Assembly (NCBI GenBank): GCA_019420465.1
Contig: JAHZHB010000034.1
Span: 1-29,138 of the forward strand
DNA length: 29,138 nucleotides
Direction of reading: 5' to 3'
Origin: Lachnospiraceae bacterium
GTDB lineage: Bacteria; Bacillota; Clostridia; Lachnospirales; Lachnospiraceae
The notes under the pieces were generated by a model. The model saw only the letters and a list, made by a program, of their open reading frames with translations, had not been told where the DNA came from and did no database searches. Shown here one piece after another: positions 21,855-28,940 of the stretch (positions are counted from its first letter, which is position 1; each line of letters starts with the position of its first letter). The position numbers and the translations under genes are program-made.

Positions 21855-21930
21855 GCATAAAAAAAACAGACAAAACGGGAAAACTGTCTGTTTTATGACT
21901 AGTTTTCTCATTTTGTCTGATTTTTTATGC
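21855..21930. terminator. Two mutually exclusive hairpins downstream of larE
   Basis: A large inverted repeat pairs 21855-21884 with 21901-21930 (ends GCATAAAAAA and TTTTTTATGC, inner part AGTTTTC/GGAAAACT), with a few mismatches. Inside it a shorter pair, AAAACAGAC (21866-21874) with GTCTGTTTT (21886-21894), competes for the same left arm. In minus-strand RNA the short hairpin is followed by eight U and looks like the terminator of the tcdA-larE operon, about 80 bases past the larE stop. The long form also has U-runs on both strands. Confidence 0.8.
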
Positions 21931-21977
21931 ACAATATCTTTTTTCATCAACCGATTGCCTTATGCCGTCGGTCTGCC

Positions 21978-22817
21978 TCAGATTTTTCGCTCCTCTTTCG
22001 TCAGAGTCTCGTTCATACTGCCGGTACGATAGCCCATAAGATCCATCGTCACATATGTAAATCCATAACGCTTAAATTCACGGTAAACCTTCGCACGAAC
22101 GTCTCTTTCCAGCAGTTTTGCAAACTCATCCGGGGAAATCTCGATTCGGGCGATCGTGCCGTGGATTCTTACGCGGACCTGGGTAAAACCAAGATCCAGA
22201 AGCAGCTGCTCCGCTTTATCTACCATACCAAGCTTTTCCTCTGTGATCGTCTCTCCATAAGGGAAACGGGAAGACAGGCAGGCAAAGGACTGCTTTTTCC
22301 ATGTCGGAAGCCCCAGCTTGTGGGAAATCGCCCGGATATCTTCTTTATATAATTCACTGTGCCTTAACGGGCTCTTGATGCCAAGCTCTTTTACAGCGAG
22401 CAGACCCGGCCGGTAATCTCCGTTGTCATCCATATTGGAGCCTTCCACGATCGCAGCCACGCCCTGCTCTTTCGCCAGATTTCCCATCTTGGTAAACAGC
22501 TCCTTTTTGCAGAGATAACAGCGGTTTTTCGGGTTCTGAGCGAAGCCCTCGATCGATAATTCTTCGGACTCGCAGATCAGATGGCGGATACCTTCCTTCT
22601 CGCAGAAAGCTTTTGCTTCACCGAGCTCACGCTTCGGGAAAGAACAGGACACAGCTGTCACAGCGATACACTGGTCTCCCAGAACATCATGGGCCGTTTT
22701 CAGCAGAAAGGTAGAATCCACACCTCCGGAAAAGGCAACTGCCACGGGACCAAGCTCTTTCAGATAAGTTTTTAATTTCTCGTATTTTTCCTGCTGACAG
22801 ACAGTCAGTTCACTCAT
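21978..22817 (-). CDS. larE: LarE-family ATP-dependent sulfur transferase
   Basis: LarE enzymes are N-type PP-loop ATPases that add sulfur to the nicotinic-acid-derived pincer cofactor of lactate racemase. The PP-loop is SGGVDST (30-36). EGSNMDD near 125-131 and YRPGLLAVKELGIKSPL near 135-151 are family signatures. The protein has C180 at the sacrificial/catalytic position (FACLSSRFPYG) plus C100 and C103 in RCYLCK. Three such cysteines mark the iron-sulfur-type LarE described for Thermotoga, as opposed to the single-Cys Lactobacillus type. The 279-residue length is normal. It overlaps the preceding gene by 4 bases. No larA, larB or larC is in the window, so the substrate is open. Confidence 0.88.
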   Translation of the reverse strand: MSELTVCQQEKYEKLKTYLKELGPVAVAFSGGVDSTFLLKTAHDVLGDQCIAVTAVSCSFPKRELGEAKAFCEKEGIRHLICESEELSIEGFAQNPKNRCYLCKKELFTKMGNLAKEQGVAAIVEGSNMDDNGDYRPGLLAVKELGIKSPLRHSELYKEDIRAISHKLGLPTWKKQSFACLSSRFPYGETITEEKLGMVDKAEQLLLDLGFTQVRVRIHGTIARIEISPDEFAKLLERDVRAKVYREFKRYGFTYVTMDLMGYRTGSMNETLTKEERKI

Positions 22818-23980
22818 GCTTCATCCTCCCTGTGTTTTTCACCAGCATCCGGCATCGCATCGTATGTGTCCAGAAAATGATGGCGTACACCATTCTGCTT
22901 GTAGGCGATCACTGTACTTAAGTTTACATTTTCCACACTTTTGAAAATATTGCTCTCCACAAACGGATTAACCTCTTTCAGACGTTTGATCAGTTCTTTG
23001 ATCTCCACACGTTTGGAGCGGCTTTCTTCATTATTACAGGTCGTACAGGTGTCTGTAAACTTGCATGCACACTGGATAAAATGCAGATCATTGTAATCAC
23101 GCCATGCCTTGATATCATCCTCACGGACAAGATACAGCGGACGGATCAGCTCCATCCCCTCGAAATTAGTGCTGTGCAGCTTCGGCATCATCGTCTGTAC
23201 CTGGGCACCATAGAGCATACCCATCAGGATCGTCTCGATCACATCGTCATAGTGATGACCGAGGGCGATCTTGTTACAGCCAAGCTCTTTTGCGAAATTA
23301 TACAGATAACCGCGGCGCATGCGGGCGCACAGATAGCACGGCGACTTTTCGATCGTATACACTGCATCAAAGATCTCGGATTCAAAGATCGTAATGGGCA
23401 CATTGAGCCGTCTGGCATTCTCTTCGATAATGCCACGGTTGGCCGGACTGTAGCCGGGATCCATCACAATAAATTTCACTTCAAAATCAAACTTATTGTG
23501 GCGTTTCAGCTCCTGAAAGCATTTGGCCATCAGCATGGAATCCTTGCCGCCGGAGATACAGACCGCGATCTTATCCCCTTCTTTGACAAGCTCGTAATTG
23601 TTGATCGCCTTTGTAAATTTGCACCAGATGGACTTTCTGAACTTTTTCTGCAGACTTTTTTCCACGTCACCGGCGAAATCCTCTGCCATGTCTTTTCTCA
23701 TATTTTCCAGCAGCCAGGCGGCAAATCCCCCCTCCAGACTGCAGGCATTATAGCCATGGGCAGCCAGCTCATCGGCCACATCCACAGAGATCCGTCCACG
23801 GCTGCAGCAGACGATCTGCTGCTTTTCCCTGTCCAGCTCCTTTGTCTCGAGAATATGATCTTTATCTGCATGAATCGCTCCCGGAATCGCACCTGATGCC
23901 ATCTGCTCCGGACTTCTGATATCCAGGATCTGGTATCTGTCCGGGTTTAAATCCAGCATATCCTTTACTGTTATTGTCAT
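22814..23980 (-). CDS. Rhodanese - TtcA-like PP-loop ATPase fusion
   Basis: A two-domain, 388-residue protein. Residues 1-95 form a rhodanese domain with ILDIRSPEQ and an active loop CCSRGRIS (C58/C59). Residues 110-388 are a TtcA-family ATP pyrophosphatase with PP-loop SGGKDS (143-148), an iron-sulfur type CYLC (C215, C218), GHHYDD near 241-246, and an additional cysteine cluster C304, C306, C312, C315. TtcA makes 2-thiocytidine in tRNA; whether this homologue does so is not known. The fused rhodanese could deliver persulfide sulfur to the PP-loop domain. AAAGGAAAG precedes the ATG. It lies between tcdA (42 bases) and larE (4-base overlap). Confidence 0.88.
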   Translation of the reverse strand: MTITVKDMLDLNPDRYQILDIRSPEQMASGAIPGAIHADKDHILETKELDREKQQIVCCSRGRISVDVADELAAHGYNACSLEGGFAAWLLENMRKDMAEDFAGDVEKSLQKKFRKSIWCKFTKAINNYELVKEGDKIAVCISGGKDSMLMAKCFQELKRHNKFDFEVKFIVMDPGYSPANRGIIEENARRLNVPITIFESEIFDAVYTIEKSPCYLCARMRRGYLYNFAKELGCNKIALGHHYDDVIETILMGMLYGAQVQTMMPKLHSTNFEGMELIRPLYLVREDDIKAWRDYNDLHFIQCACKFTDTCTTCNNEESRSKRVEIKELIKRLKEVNPFVESNIFKSVENVNLSTVIAYKQNGVRHHFLDTYDAMPDAGEKHREDEA

Positions 23981-24022
23981 TTTTCTTTCCTTTTATAATC
24001 TGTATGGTCACATTCGACCTTT

Positions 24023-24778
24023 TTACTTTGCTACGATATCTTTGATCACTTCACCGGCTATGATCAGACCGGCCACAGACGGCACAAAGGCTACACTGCC
24101 CGGAATATCACGGCGTTCTGTACACTTGTGAGCTGCTCCCGGCGTACAGATACAGTGATTACGGCAGCTGATGGACATATCCTCGATCGGACGGGTCGGT
24201 TTTTCCTCTGAATACACGACCTTAAGTTTCTTTACCCCTCGCTTTTTCATCTCATGGCGCATCACTTTTGCCAGCGGACACATCTTTGTCTTGTAGATAT
24301 CGGCTACTTTAAACTGTGTCGGATCCAGCTTGTTGCCAGCTCCCATGCAGCTGATCACAGGTACACCGGCCTCCTTTGCCTGCATGATGATCTGAATCTT
24401 GGCTGTTACAGTATCCACAGCATCCACGACATAATCATATTTTGAAAAATCAAACTGATCGGCCGTCTCCGGCAGGAAAAAACACTGATGTGTCACAACC
24501 TCAGCCTGTGGATTGATTTCCAGAATCCTCTCTTTCATCACTTCGGTCTTATATTTTCCCACTGTTTTTCTGGTGGCAATGATCTGTCTGTTCAGATTCG
24601 TCAGACATACCTTATCATCATCCACCAGCTCCAGCGCACCGACACCGCTTCTGACCAGTGCCTCGCACACATAGCCACCGACACCGCCGATGCCAAACAC
24701 CGCTACTCTTGCGCCGGCCAGCTTATCCATAGCTTCGTGTCCAAACAATAATTCTGTTCTTGAAAACTGATTCAGCAT
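24023..24778 (-). CDS. tcdA: tRNA threonylcarbamoyladenosine dehydratase TcdA
   Basis: An E1/ThiF-like enzyme that uses ATP to cyclise t6A at tRNA position 37 into ct6A. The nucleotide-binding loop is GIGGVG (29-34); NLNRQ (61-65) and DAVDTV (119-124) are typical of the family, as is the C-terminal PSVAGLIIAGEVIKDIV. A cysteine group C205, C209, C211, C219, usual in Firmicute members, may bind metal. The 251-residue length is normal. AAGGAGAG is before the ATG. It heads a three-gene operon with two PP-loop sulfur enzymes. The TsaB/D/E genes that make its substrate are at 840-4404. Confidence 0.93.
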   Translation of the reverse strand: MLNQFSRTELLFGHEAMDKLAGARVAVFGIGGVGGYVCEALVRSGVGALELVDDDKVCLTNLNRQIIATRKTVGKYKTEVMKERILEINPQAEVVTHQCFFLPETADQFDFSKYDYVVDAVDTVTAKIQIIMQAKEAGVPVISCMGAGNKLDPTQFKVADIYKTKMCPLAKVMRHEMKKRGVKKLKVVYSEEKPTRPIEDMSISCRNHCICTPGAAHKCTERRDIPGSVAFVPSVAGLIIAGEVIKDIVAK

Positions 24779-24802
24779 AAAACTCTCCTTACTCTACTGT
24801 CC

Positions 24803-24833
24803 GGCGGTTCACCGCCTCCCTGTACGCAGGCGG
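24803..24833 (-). promoter_or_regulatory. Competing GGCGG/CCGCC stems in the tcdA leader
   Basis: The segment ACCGCC (24811-24816, forward sense) can pair either with GGCGGT at 24803-24808 in a tight hairpin or with AGGCGG at 24828-24833 in a larger one. The same GGCGG/CCGCC words build the attenuator-like hairpin at 24871-24891. The leader between promoter and tcdA thus contains at least three interchangeable stems, one close to the ribosome-binding site. Confidence 0.55.
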
Positions 24834-24865
24834 CACTGCAGCTGCCACTGCTTTTTAACACCGGT

Positions 24866-24891
24866 AAAAAGGCGGATGTCACACACCCGCC
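24866..24891 (-). terminator. Attenuator-like hairpin in the tcdA leader
   Basis: In minus-strand RNA, GGCGGGTGT pairs with ACATCCGCC (nine pairs, one G-U) around a GTG loop and is followed by five U. It is downstream of the promoter at 24920-24948 and about 90 bases before the tcdA ATG, so it would cut the operon transcript short unless opened. No known riboswitch or T-box consensus is recognisable. Confidence 0.7.
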
Positions 24892-24919
24892 CTTATTTTC
24901 CTACTGCATTAGTAGGCTT

Positions 24920-24948
24920 ATTCTATCTCTGTTTTACACTTTTGTCAA
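24920..24948 (-). promoter_or_regulatory. Promoter of the tcdA operon
   Basis: Minus strand: perfect TTGACA (24943-24948), 17-base spacer, TAGAAT (24920-24925). The start would be near 24913, giving a leader of about 135 bases. An inverted repeat CCTACT/AGTAGG (24900-24916) covers the start point and could be an operator or the first RNA hairpin. Confidence 0.85.
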
Positions 24949-24969
24949 TTTGATTCCCGCGAAATCTAT

Positions 24970-24988
24970 GAAAAATCGCCGGATTTTC
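24970..24988 (-). terminator. Weak terminator after the hydrogenase gene
   Basis: In minus-strand sequence GAAAATC pairs with GATTTTTC around a short CGGC-type loop, about 27 bases past the hydrogenase stop. The stem is A/T-rich with U in its 3' arm. It separates the hydrogenase gene from the tcdA promoter, but the fold is modest. Confidence 0.5.
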
Positions 24989-25014
24989 GTTATTTTCGGC
25001 ATTTGAGCAGATGT

Positions 25015-26526
25015 CTAATCAAACGCCTCCAGCGTTTTCAGCCGTTCTTCATACTTTGTATCCACGCTTTCTTCAAAGGTGGCTTCTTTCATCATCTTCT
25101 GCAGCGCAACCGCTGTCTTTTTCGGATCCTGGATCGTACCGGCTCCGGCGATGCAGCCACCCGGACAGGCCATACCTTCCAGAAGATAGCCGTTGTATTT
25201 TCCTGTCTTTGCCATCTGCAGCATTTTCTTACAGTTTGCCAGGCCATCGGCATTGACGATCTTTACCTCACGCGAAGGCTCCAGACGTTTGATTGCCTTG
25301 ACAACGGCGGCTGCCACACCACCACTGGCTGCAAAACCACGGCCGTCAGAGCTGGCACGAAACAGTGGTTCGCCCTCTTCGATCGTTGAAAAGTCAACAC
25401 CTTTGGCGTCAAACATACCGGCAACCTCTTCAAAAGTCAGTACAAAATCCACATGACTGCGAATCGAATGGCGGCTGGCTTCCAGCTTCTTTGCCGCACA
25501 TGGACCGACAAATACGATTTTTGCCTCCGGCTCACGCTGCTTGATCAGACGCGCCGTCAGCACCATCGGTGTCAGTGCCATGGAAATGCAGTTGGCATAC
25601 TGCGGAAACAGCTTTTTCGCCATCATCGACCAGGCCGGACAGCAGGATGTTGCCATAAACGGCAGTTTTTCCGGCACCTCTTCCATAAAGTCCTTGGCCT
25701 CTTCGATCGTACACAGATCAGCACCGATCGCTACCTCACGGACATCCGTAAAGCCAAGCGCCTTAAAAGCACCGCGAATCTGCGTATTTTTCAGGCCCTC
25801 AAACTGTCCCGCGATCGCAGGTGCTATGATCGCATAGACCGGTGCATCGCTCTTTAAAGCCATGATTGTCTGGTAGATCTGGCCCTTGTCCACGATCGCA
25901 CTGAACGGACAGCTGACCAGACACATACCGCAGGAAACACATTTGTCCTGATCGATCTCGGCACGGCCATGTTCATCGGAACCGATCGCATTCATACCAC
26001 AGGCCTTGCTGCAGGGACGTTCCTGTTTGATGATCGCATTATACGGACAGCTCTGGACACATTTTCCGCATTTGATACATTTTTCTTCATCTATATGGGA
26101 TTTACCGTTGACCATGGAAATCGCACCCTTTGGACAGACCTCTTTACATGGGTGCTCCAGACAGCCCTGACACCCCTCTGTGACAAATACTTTTTTCTCC
26201 GGACAGGCATTGCAGGCGAATTTGATCACATTGATAAGCGGCGGCTCATAATATTTTTCCCCGATGACACTGGCTTCCACACCCTGCGCGATCGGTGCAT
26301 GCTCAGATACCGGTCTAAGGGACATGCCCATAGCCACACGCAGGCGCTCACCTACCACGGCACGCTCCAGAAAAATACTCTCACGGTAGCTGGCCATCTC
26401 TCCCGGAACGATCTTGTAAGGCAATGTCTCCAGTACGGACGGATCACTGCCTTCATAGGCCATACGGGCGATCTCGGTAAATATCTTATGGCGGATAATA
26501 GTTTTTGACGAATACAGTCCTCTCAT
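25015..26526 (-). CDS. Monomeric [FeFe] hydrogenase-like protein (group B type)
   Basis: A 503-residue iron-sulfur protein with an H-cluster domain. N-terminal cysteines (C105, C108, C119, C122, C127, C131) lead into 4Fe-4S ferredoxin motifs (C150/153/156/160 and C196/199/202/206, with C172 and C176 between). The H-cluster motifs are L1 TSCCPAW (C295, C296), L2 GPCAAKK (C343, K346) and L3 EGMACPGGC (C454, C458). L2 lacks the Met of group A and L3 lacks the GGGQP tail, which points to the group B lineage, whose physiological role is poorly known. All four cluster cysteines remain, so an H-cluster is plausible. Maturases HydE, HydF and HydG are not in the window. AGGAGGA precedes the ATG. A cobalamin riboswitch lies upstream. 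Confidence 0.92.
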   Translation of the reverse strand: MRGLYSSKTIIRHKIFTEIARMAYEGSDPSVLETLPYKIVPGEMASYRESIFLERAVVGERLRVAMGMSLRPVSEHAPIAQGVEASVIGEKYYEPPLINVIKFACNACPEKKVFVTEGCQGCLEHPCKEVCPKGAISMVNGKSHIDEEKCIKCGKCVQSCPYNAIIKQERPCSKACGMNAIGSDEHGRAEIDQDKCVSCGMCLVSCPFSAIVDKGQIYQTIMALKSDAPVYAIIAPAIAGQFEGLKNTQIRGAFKALGFTDVREVAIGADLCTIEEAKDFMEEVPEKLPFMATSCCPAWSMMAKKLFPQYANCISMALTPMVLTARLIKQREPEAKIVFVGPCAAKKLEASRHSIRSHVDFVLTFEEVAGMFDAKGVDFSTIEEGEPLFRASSDGRGFAASGGVAAAVVKAIKRLEPSREVKIVNADGLANCKKMLQMAKTGKYNGYLLEGMACPGGCIAGAGTIQDPKKTAVALQKMMKEATFEESVDTKYEERLKTLEAFD

Positions 26527-26566
26527 GTTTCCTCCTGTCTGTTTACATTTAGTCTAATCTAACGTG

Positions 26567-26598
26567 CAAAAAAACCTGCCGAAACGACGACAGGTTTT
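26567..26598 (-). terminator. Terminator of the cobalamin riboswitch
   Basis: In minus-strand RNA AAAACCTG pairs with CAGGTTTT around the loop TCGTCGTTTCGG, continuing into seven U. It lies between the aptamer and the hydrogenase ATG, about 40 bases before the gene, so it is the natural off switch. A second small hairpin (GACA...TGTC, about 26616-26636) between aptamer and terminator may take part in switching. Confidence 0.88.
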
Positions 26599-26686
26599 AA
26601 TCAGCAACATAAAAAGACAGTCTTTGCGAATGTCTGTGTATTCTTTATATAGTATCCTGCCATCTCTCGTAGCAACAGATCCATAT

Positions 26687-26795
26687 CAGAAGCAAGTCTT
26701 CTGGCTTATAAGAGCGTATAACGTCTTACTTACAGCTGCGGGACAGCGCAGGTCTCTCACCTGCTTTCCTTTTTCCGGTATTACCGGTACTTCTG
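26687..26795 (-). promoter_or_regulatory. Cobalamin riboswitch (short type)
   Basis: Minus-strand RNA shows the conserved B12-box and core of the cobalamin aptamer: GCAGGTGAGAGACCTGC, then GCTGTCCCGCAGCTGTAA, then AAGCCAGAAGAC. Closing P1 is CAGAAG (complement of 26790-26795) with CTTCTG (complement of 26687-26692), and a CCGGTAATACCGG hairpin precedes the core. The peripheral domain between CTGTAA and GCCAG is only about 24 bases, so this looks like the compact class that tends to bind aquo- or methylcobalamin rather than the large adenosylcobalamin class. Ligand choice is inference. The only gene downstream before the next promoter is the [FeFe] hydrogenase-like gene. Confidence 0.9.
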
Positions 26796-26810
26796 ACTGT
26801 TGATTTCTTC

Positions 26811-26839
26811 ATTTTACAGTGACAGGTTTTTAAAGTCAA
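26811..26839 (-). promoter_or_regulatory. Promoter of riboswitch and hydrogenase
   Basis: Minus strand: TTGACT (26834-26839), 17-base spacer, TAAAAT (26811-26816). The start near 26804 puts the aptamer within ten bases of the RNA 5' end, as expected. The leader to the ATG at 26526 is about 278 bases. Confidence 0.85.
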
Positions 26840-26937
26840 TAAATGTTAAGTATATAACAAATTCCATAATGGCATAGCTTTAAAAAGTGTTTTGTTCTTC
26901 TTTGCAAAATCTGCCTGTTCCGGCCTTATGACTCCTT

Positions 26938-27879
26938 TCATACATACATGGCCCACAGATTTCTGATCTGACCACTTAGCTGTTTATATGTCCATCTTTT
27001 TTGACTGTTTTCCTGACTGTTGGTATCATTGATGATAAAACCGTCACCGTCATATCCGATGATCGTCATAAAATGACCGGAGTCTGTAAAGTCTCCAGGC
27101 CCCACATTGATGATGATCGGACAACCTGCATCCAGTTTCGCCCTGATTTTTTCCTCAGCCATCGGCACTTCCTCTGCATGAATGCCGTAATGCTCGCAAC
27201 CCTCACTGATCAGCGTCCAGCTGCTGCCAGACCCCGGCACACTGTATCCGGCACTTTCTGCGTATTCTGCCACAGATGCCGGTGTCACTGTCTTATCTCC
27301 GGTCAGATATAAAACAACCATCGCCAGATTGGTCGGTCCACAGCCGGTATAACCAAGGAAACCTCCGCTGTACAACGTATACCCCCAGCGTTCATCCCAC
27401 TGCAGCAGAAGCGGCACAGTATCAGATTTTGCTTCTTTGGAAAGGTCGATCTTTTGCTTTTTATCTTTCATCTTCGGATAATCATAGACAAAATCGATCG
27501 TCTCACTGTTTTTCTCAGCCATTTCCTTAAGCTGGTCCGGATACTCGTCACTCTCTTCTATACACTGCAGCTTGTCTGCCTGCGTCAGTGCCCCTGTCAT
27601 TCCGAAAAATCCCCTCTTTTTTTCTGTATTGTTCTGTCCACTTCCTCCCTGGCCGCTGTATGACTGCGCTGTTTCCTCTGTCATCTCACCGTCCTCTGTC
27701 TGAAGCAGTTCTGCTGCTTTCTCCGTCCGAAGCAGTGTGGCTGTTTTCTGTACGACGAACAGCGCGACCAGACACAGCATCACCATACAGGCACAGGCTC
27801 TTATACGTTTTTTCCTTCTTTTTCGTTTCTTAAGTCTGCGCAACTGTTGTTTTCTTGCTTCTGTCATTGGTTCTTTCAT
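26938..27879 (-). CDS. Membrane-anchored C39-like cysteine peptidase
   Basis: A 313-residue protein with a very basic N-terminus (residues 8-27, many Lys/Arg), one membrane segment (about 28-45) and an extracellular part. Residues 155-313 are a C39-like papain-fold domain with catalytic C180 in GYTGCGPT, H269 in SGHFMTIIGY and D285 in INDTNS. The linker 55-150 is acidic and low complexity. I start it at MKEPMT because GGGAGG lies 7 bases before 27879; an ATG at 27897 has no ribosome-binding site. Substrate unknown. No ABC transporter domain or bacteriocin precursor is present, so it is probably not a bacteriocin-processing enzyme. Confidence 0.87.
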   Translation of the reverse strand: MKEPMTEARKQQLRRLKKRKRRKKRIRACACMVMLCLVALFVVQKTATLLRTEKAAELLQTEDGEMTEETAQSYSGQGGSGQNNTEKKRGFFGMTGALTQADKLQCIEESDEYPDQLKEMAEKNSETIDFVYDYPKMKDKKQKIDLSKEAKSDTVPLLLQWDERWGYTLYSGGFLGYTGCGPTNLAMVVLYLTGDKTVTPASVAEYAESAGYSVPGSGSSWTLISEGCEHYGIHAEEVPMAEEKIRAKLDAGCPIIINVGPGDFTDSGHFMTIIGYDGDGFIINDTNSQENSQKRWTYKQLSGQIRNLWAMYV

Positions 27880-27910
27880 AAAAATGCCTCCCGCCATGCT
27901 GTATATCTAC

Positions 27911-27919
27911 AGTATAGCA
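27911..27919 (-). promoter_or_regulatory. Extended -10 promoter of the C39-like gene
   Basis: Minus strand TGCTATACT gives TATACT (27911-27916) plus the extended -10 TG. No good -35 at 17 bases; TTGCAA is 22 bases upstream. The leader to 27879 would be about 25 bases. The same TGCTATACT word is used before tsaE and the YigZ gene. Confidence 0.55.
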
Positions 27920-28043
27920 GGAGGTTTTCGCTGACCTGTTGCAAAGTTGTGTCCGAGTTGTCAAATCCGGCGGTTTATTCGTTACTGTTCACTCAATAGT
28001 TGAACATCTGCTGTTCAGGTATGCAAGAACATGATTCCAGAGT

Positions 28044-28940
28044 CTATTCTTCATAAAGCCAGATAAACACTTCACCATATACATCCAGATACTTTTTACT
28101 CTTCGCGTACCCGGTATTTCCGCCATAATACTGATATTCCAGGCGCAGTGCACTGTCCTGTGTCGTGCAGGAAAAGCCATATGCATATTCATAGGCTGTA
28201 TTTCCGGACTGGCGCATCATCTCACCGGCCTGTGGCACATCCATGGCTTGTGGTGTTCCAAACTTCAGATCTTCCCCGTACGCTTTCTCATACGCTTCTG
28301 CTGCTGCCATACAGCAGGTCTCGTCCGGCTCCATCCTCACCAAACCAAGCTCTGTCATGACAGGCAGACCGGACACAGCATCGATGATGATCTCCACAAA
28401 CTGATTATAGATATAGCCAGAACCCAGCCAGCCGGACAGCTGCTTATCCTCCGGGGATACCAGAAAGTCCGGCTCTTCTATATAAATATACCCGTTTTCT
28501 TCCTGTACATCCCGGCCCGCTCCCTGATCTGTCGCCACCTGGACTCCCGGCGCGTCTGTCATATTACTCTCAACAGTATCCAAAAGTCCCTTTTCTTCCA
28601 GAATATCTGTATATGCTGTCAGGAATTTCTGTATTCTCTTTTTTGCCTGCTCCCGGGAAAGCTCTGTATCCAGCGGCTCACGTACATTCATATACAGATC
28701 CCCGCCAAGGACAGACATCTGCTCCACCATCTTCTCCATTTTGGTGATCCTTGTCTGCGTATCCATCGTATAGGTATAAGGAGATACATCGCCATTATCC
28801 ACCTCACCCGTCCCTGTAGCCAGCTTTGCCGCTTTCGCATCCAGAAGGAGCTCTGGGACAAAGGTGCCCGTCAGTGCGATCAGCAGGGCCGCCGTCACCG
28901 TAAGAAGGACATACAGCACTTTAATCTTCCTCTTCTTCAT
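28044..28940 (-). CDS. Membrane-anchored extracellular protein of unknown function
   Basis: I do not recognise a family. The 298-residue protein has a basic start (MKKRKIK), one hydrophobic segment at about 8-30 acting as uncleaved anchor or signal, and a soluble acidic, Tyr-rich outer part. Its start codon lies inside the last codons of the histidine kinase gene (20-base overlap), with AAGGAGG a few bases upstream, so the two are translated together. Family-level parallel: small anchored proteins co-encoded with sensor kinases often modulate them, as YycH and YycI do for WalK. No sequence similarity to those is visible to me, so such a role is a guess. Confidence 0.8.
   Translation of the reverse strand: MKKRKIKVLYVLLTVTAALLIALTGTFVPELLLDAKAAKLATGTGEVDNGDVSPYTYTMDTQTRITKMEKMVEQMSVLGGDLYMNVREPLDTELSREQAKKRIQKFLTAYTDILEEKGLLDTVESNMTDAPGVQVATDQGAGRDVQEENGYIYIEEPDFLVSPEDKQLSGWLGSGYIYNQFVEIIIDAVSGLPVMTELGLVRMEPDETCCMAAAEAYEKAYGEDLKFGTPQAMDVPQAGEMMRQSGNTAYEYAYGFSCTTQDSALRLEYQYYGGNTGYAKSKKYLDVYGEVFIWLYEE

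Noticed and set aside
21566..21898. Hydrophobic small protein in the T-rich gap
   Set aside because: The Phe/Ile/Tyr/Cys sequence follows from T runs, there is no ribosome-binding site, and it ends in the terminator hairpin.
23081..23896. Forward frame over the rhodanese-TtcA gene
   Set aside because: Antisense to a gene with complete PP-loop and rhodanese motifs; composition is that of a reverse-strand shadow.
26938..27879. Bacteriocin-processing C39 peptidase system
   Set aside because: No ABC transporter domains, no double-glycine leader peptide gene and no immunity gene nearby; only the peptidase fold is shared.
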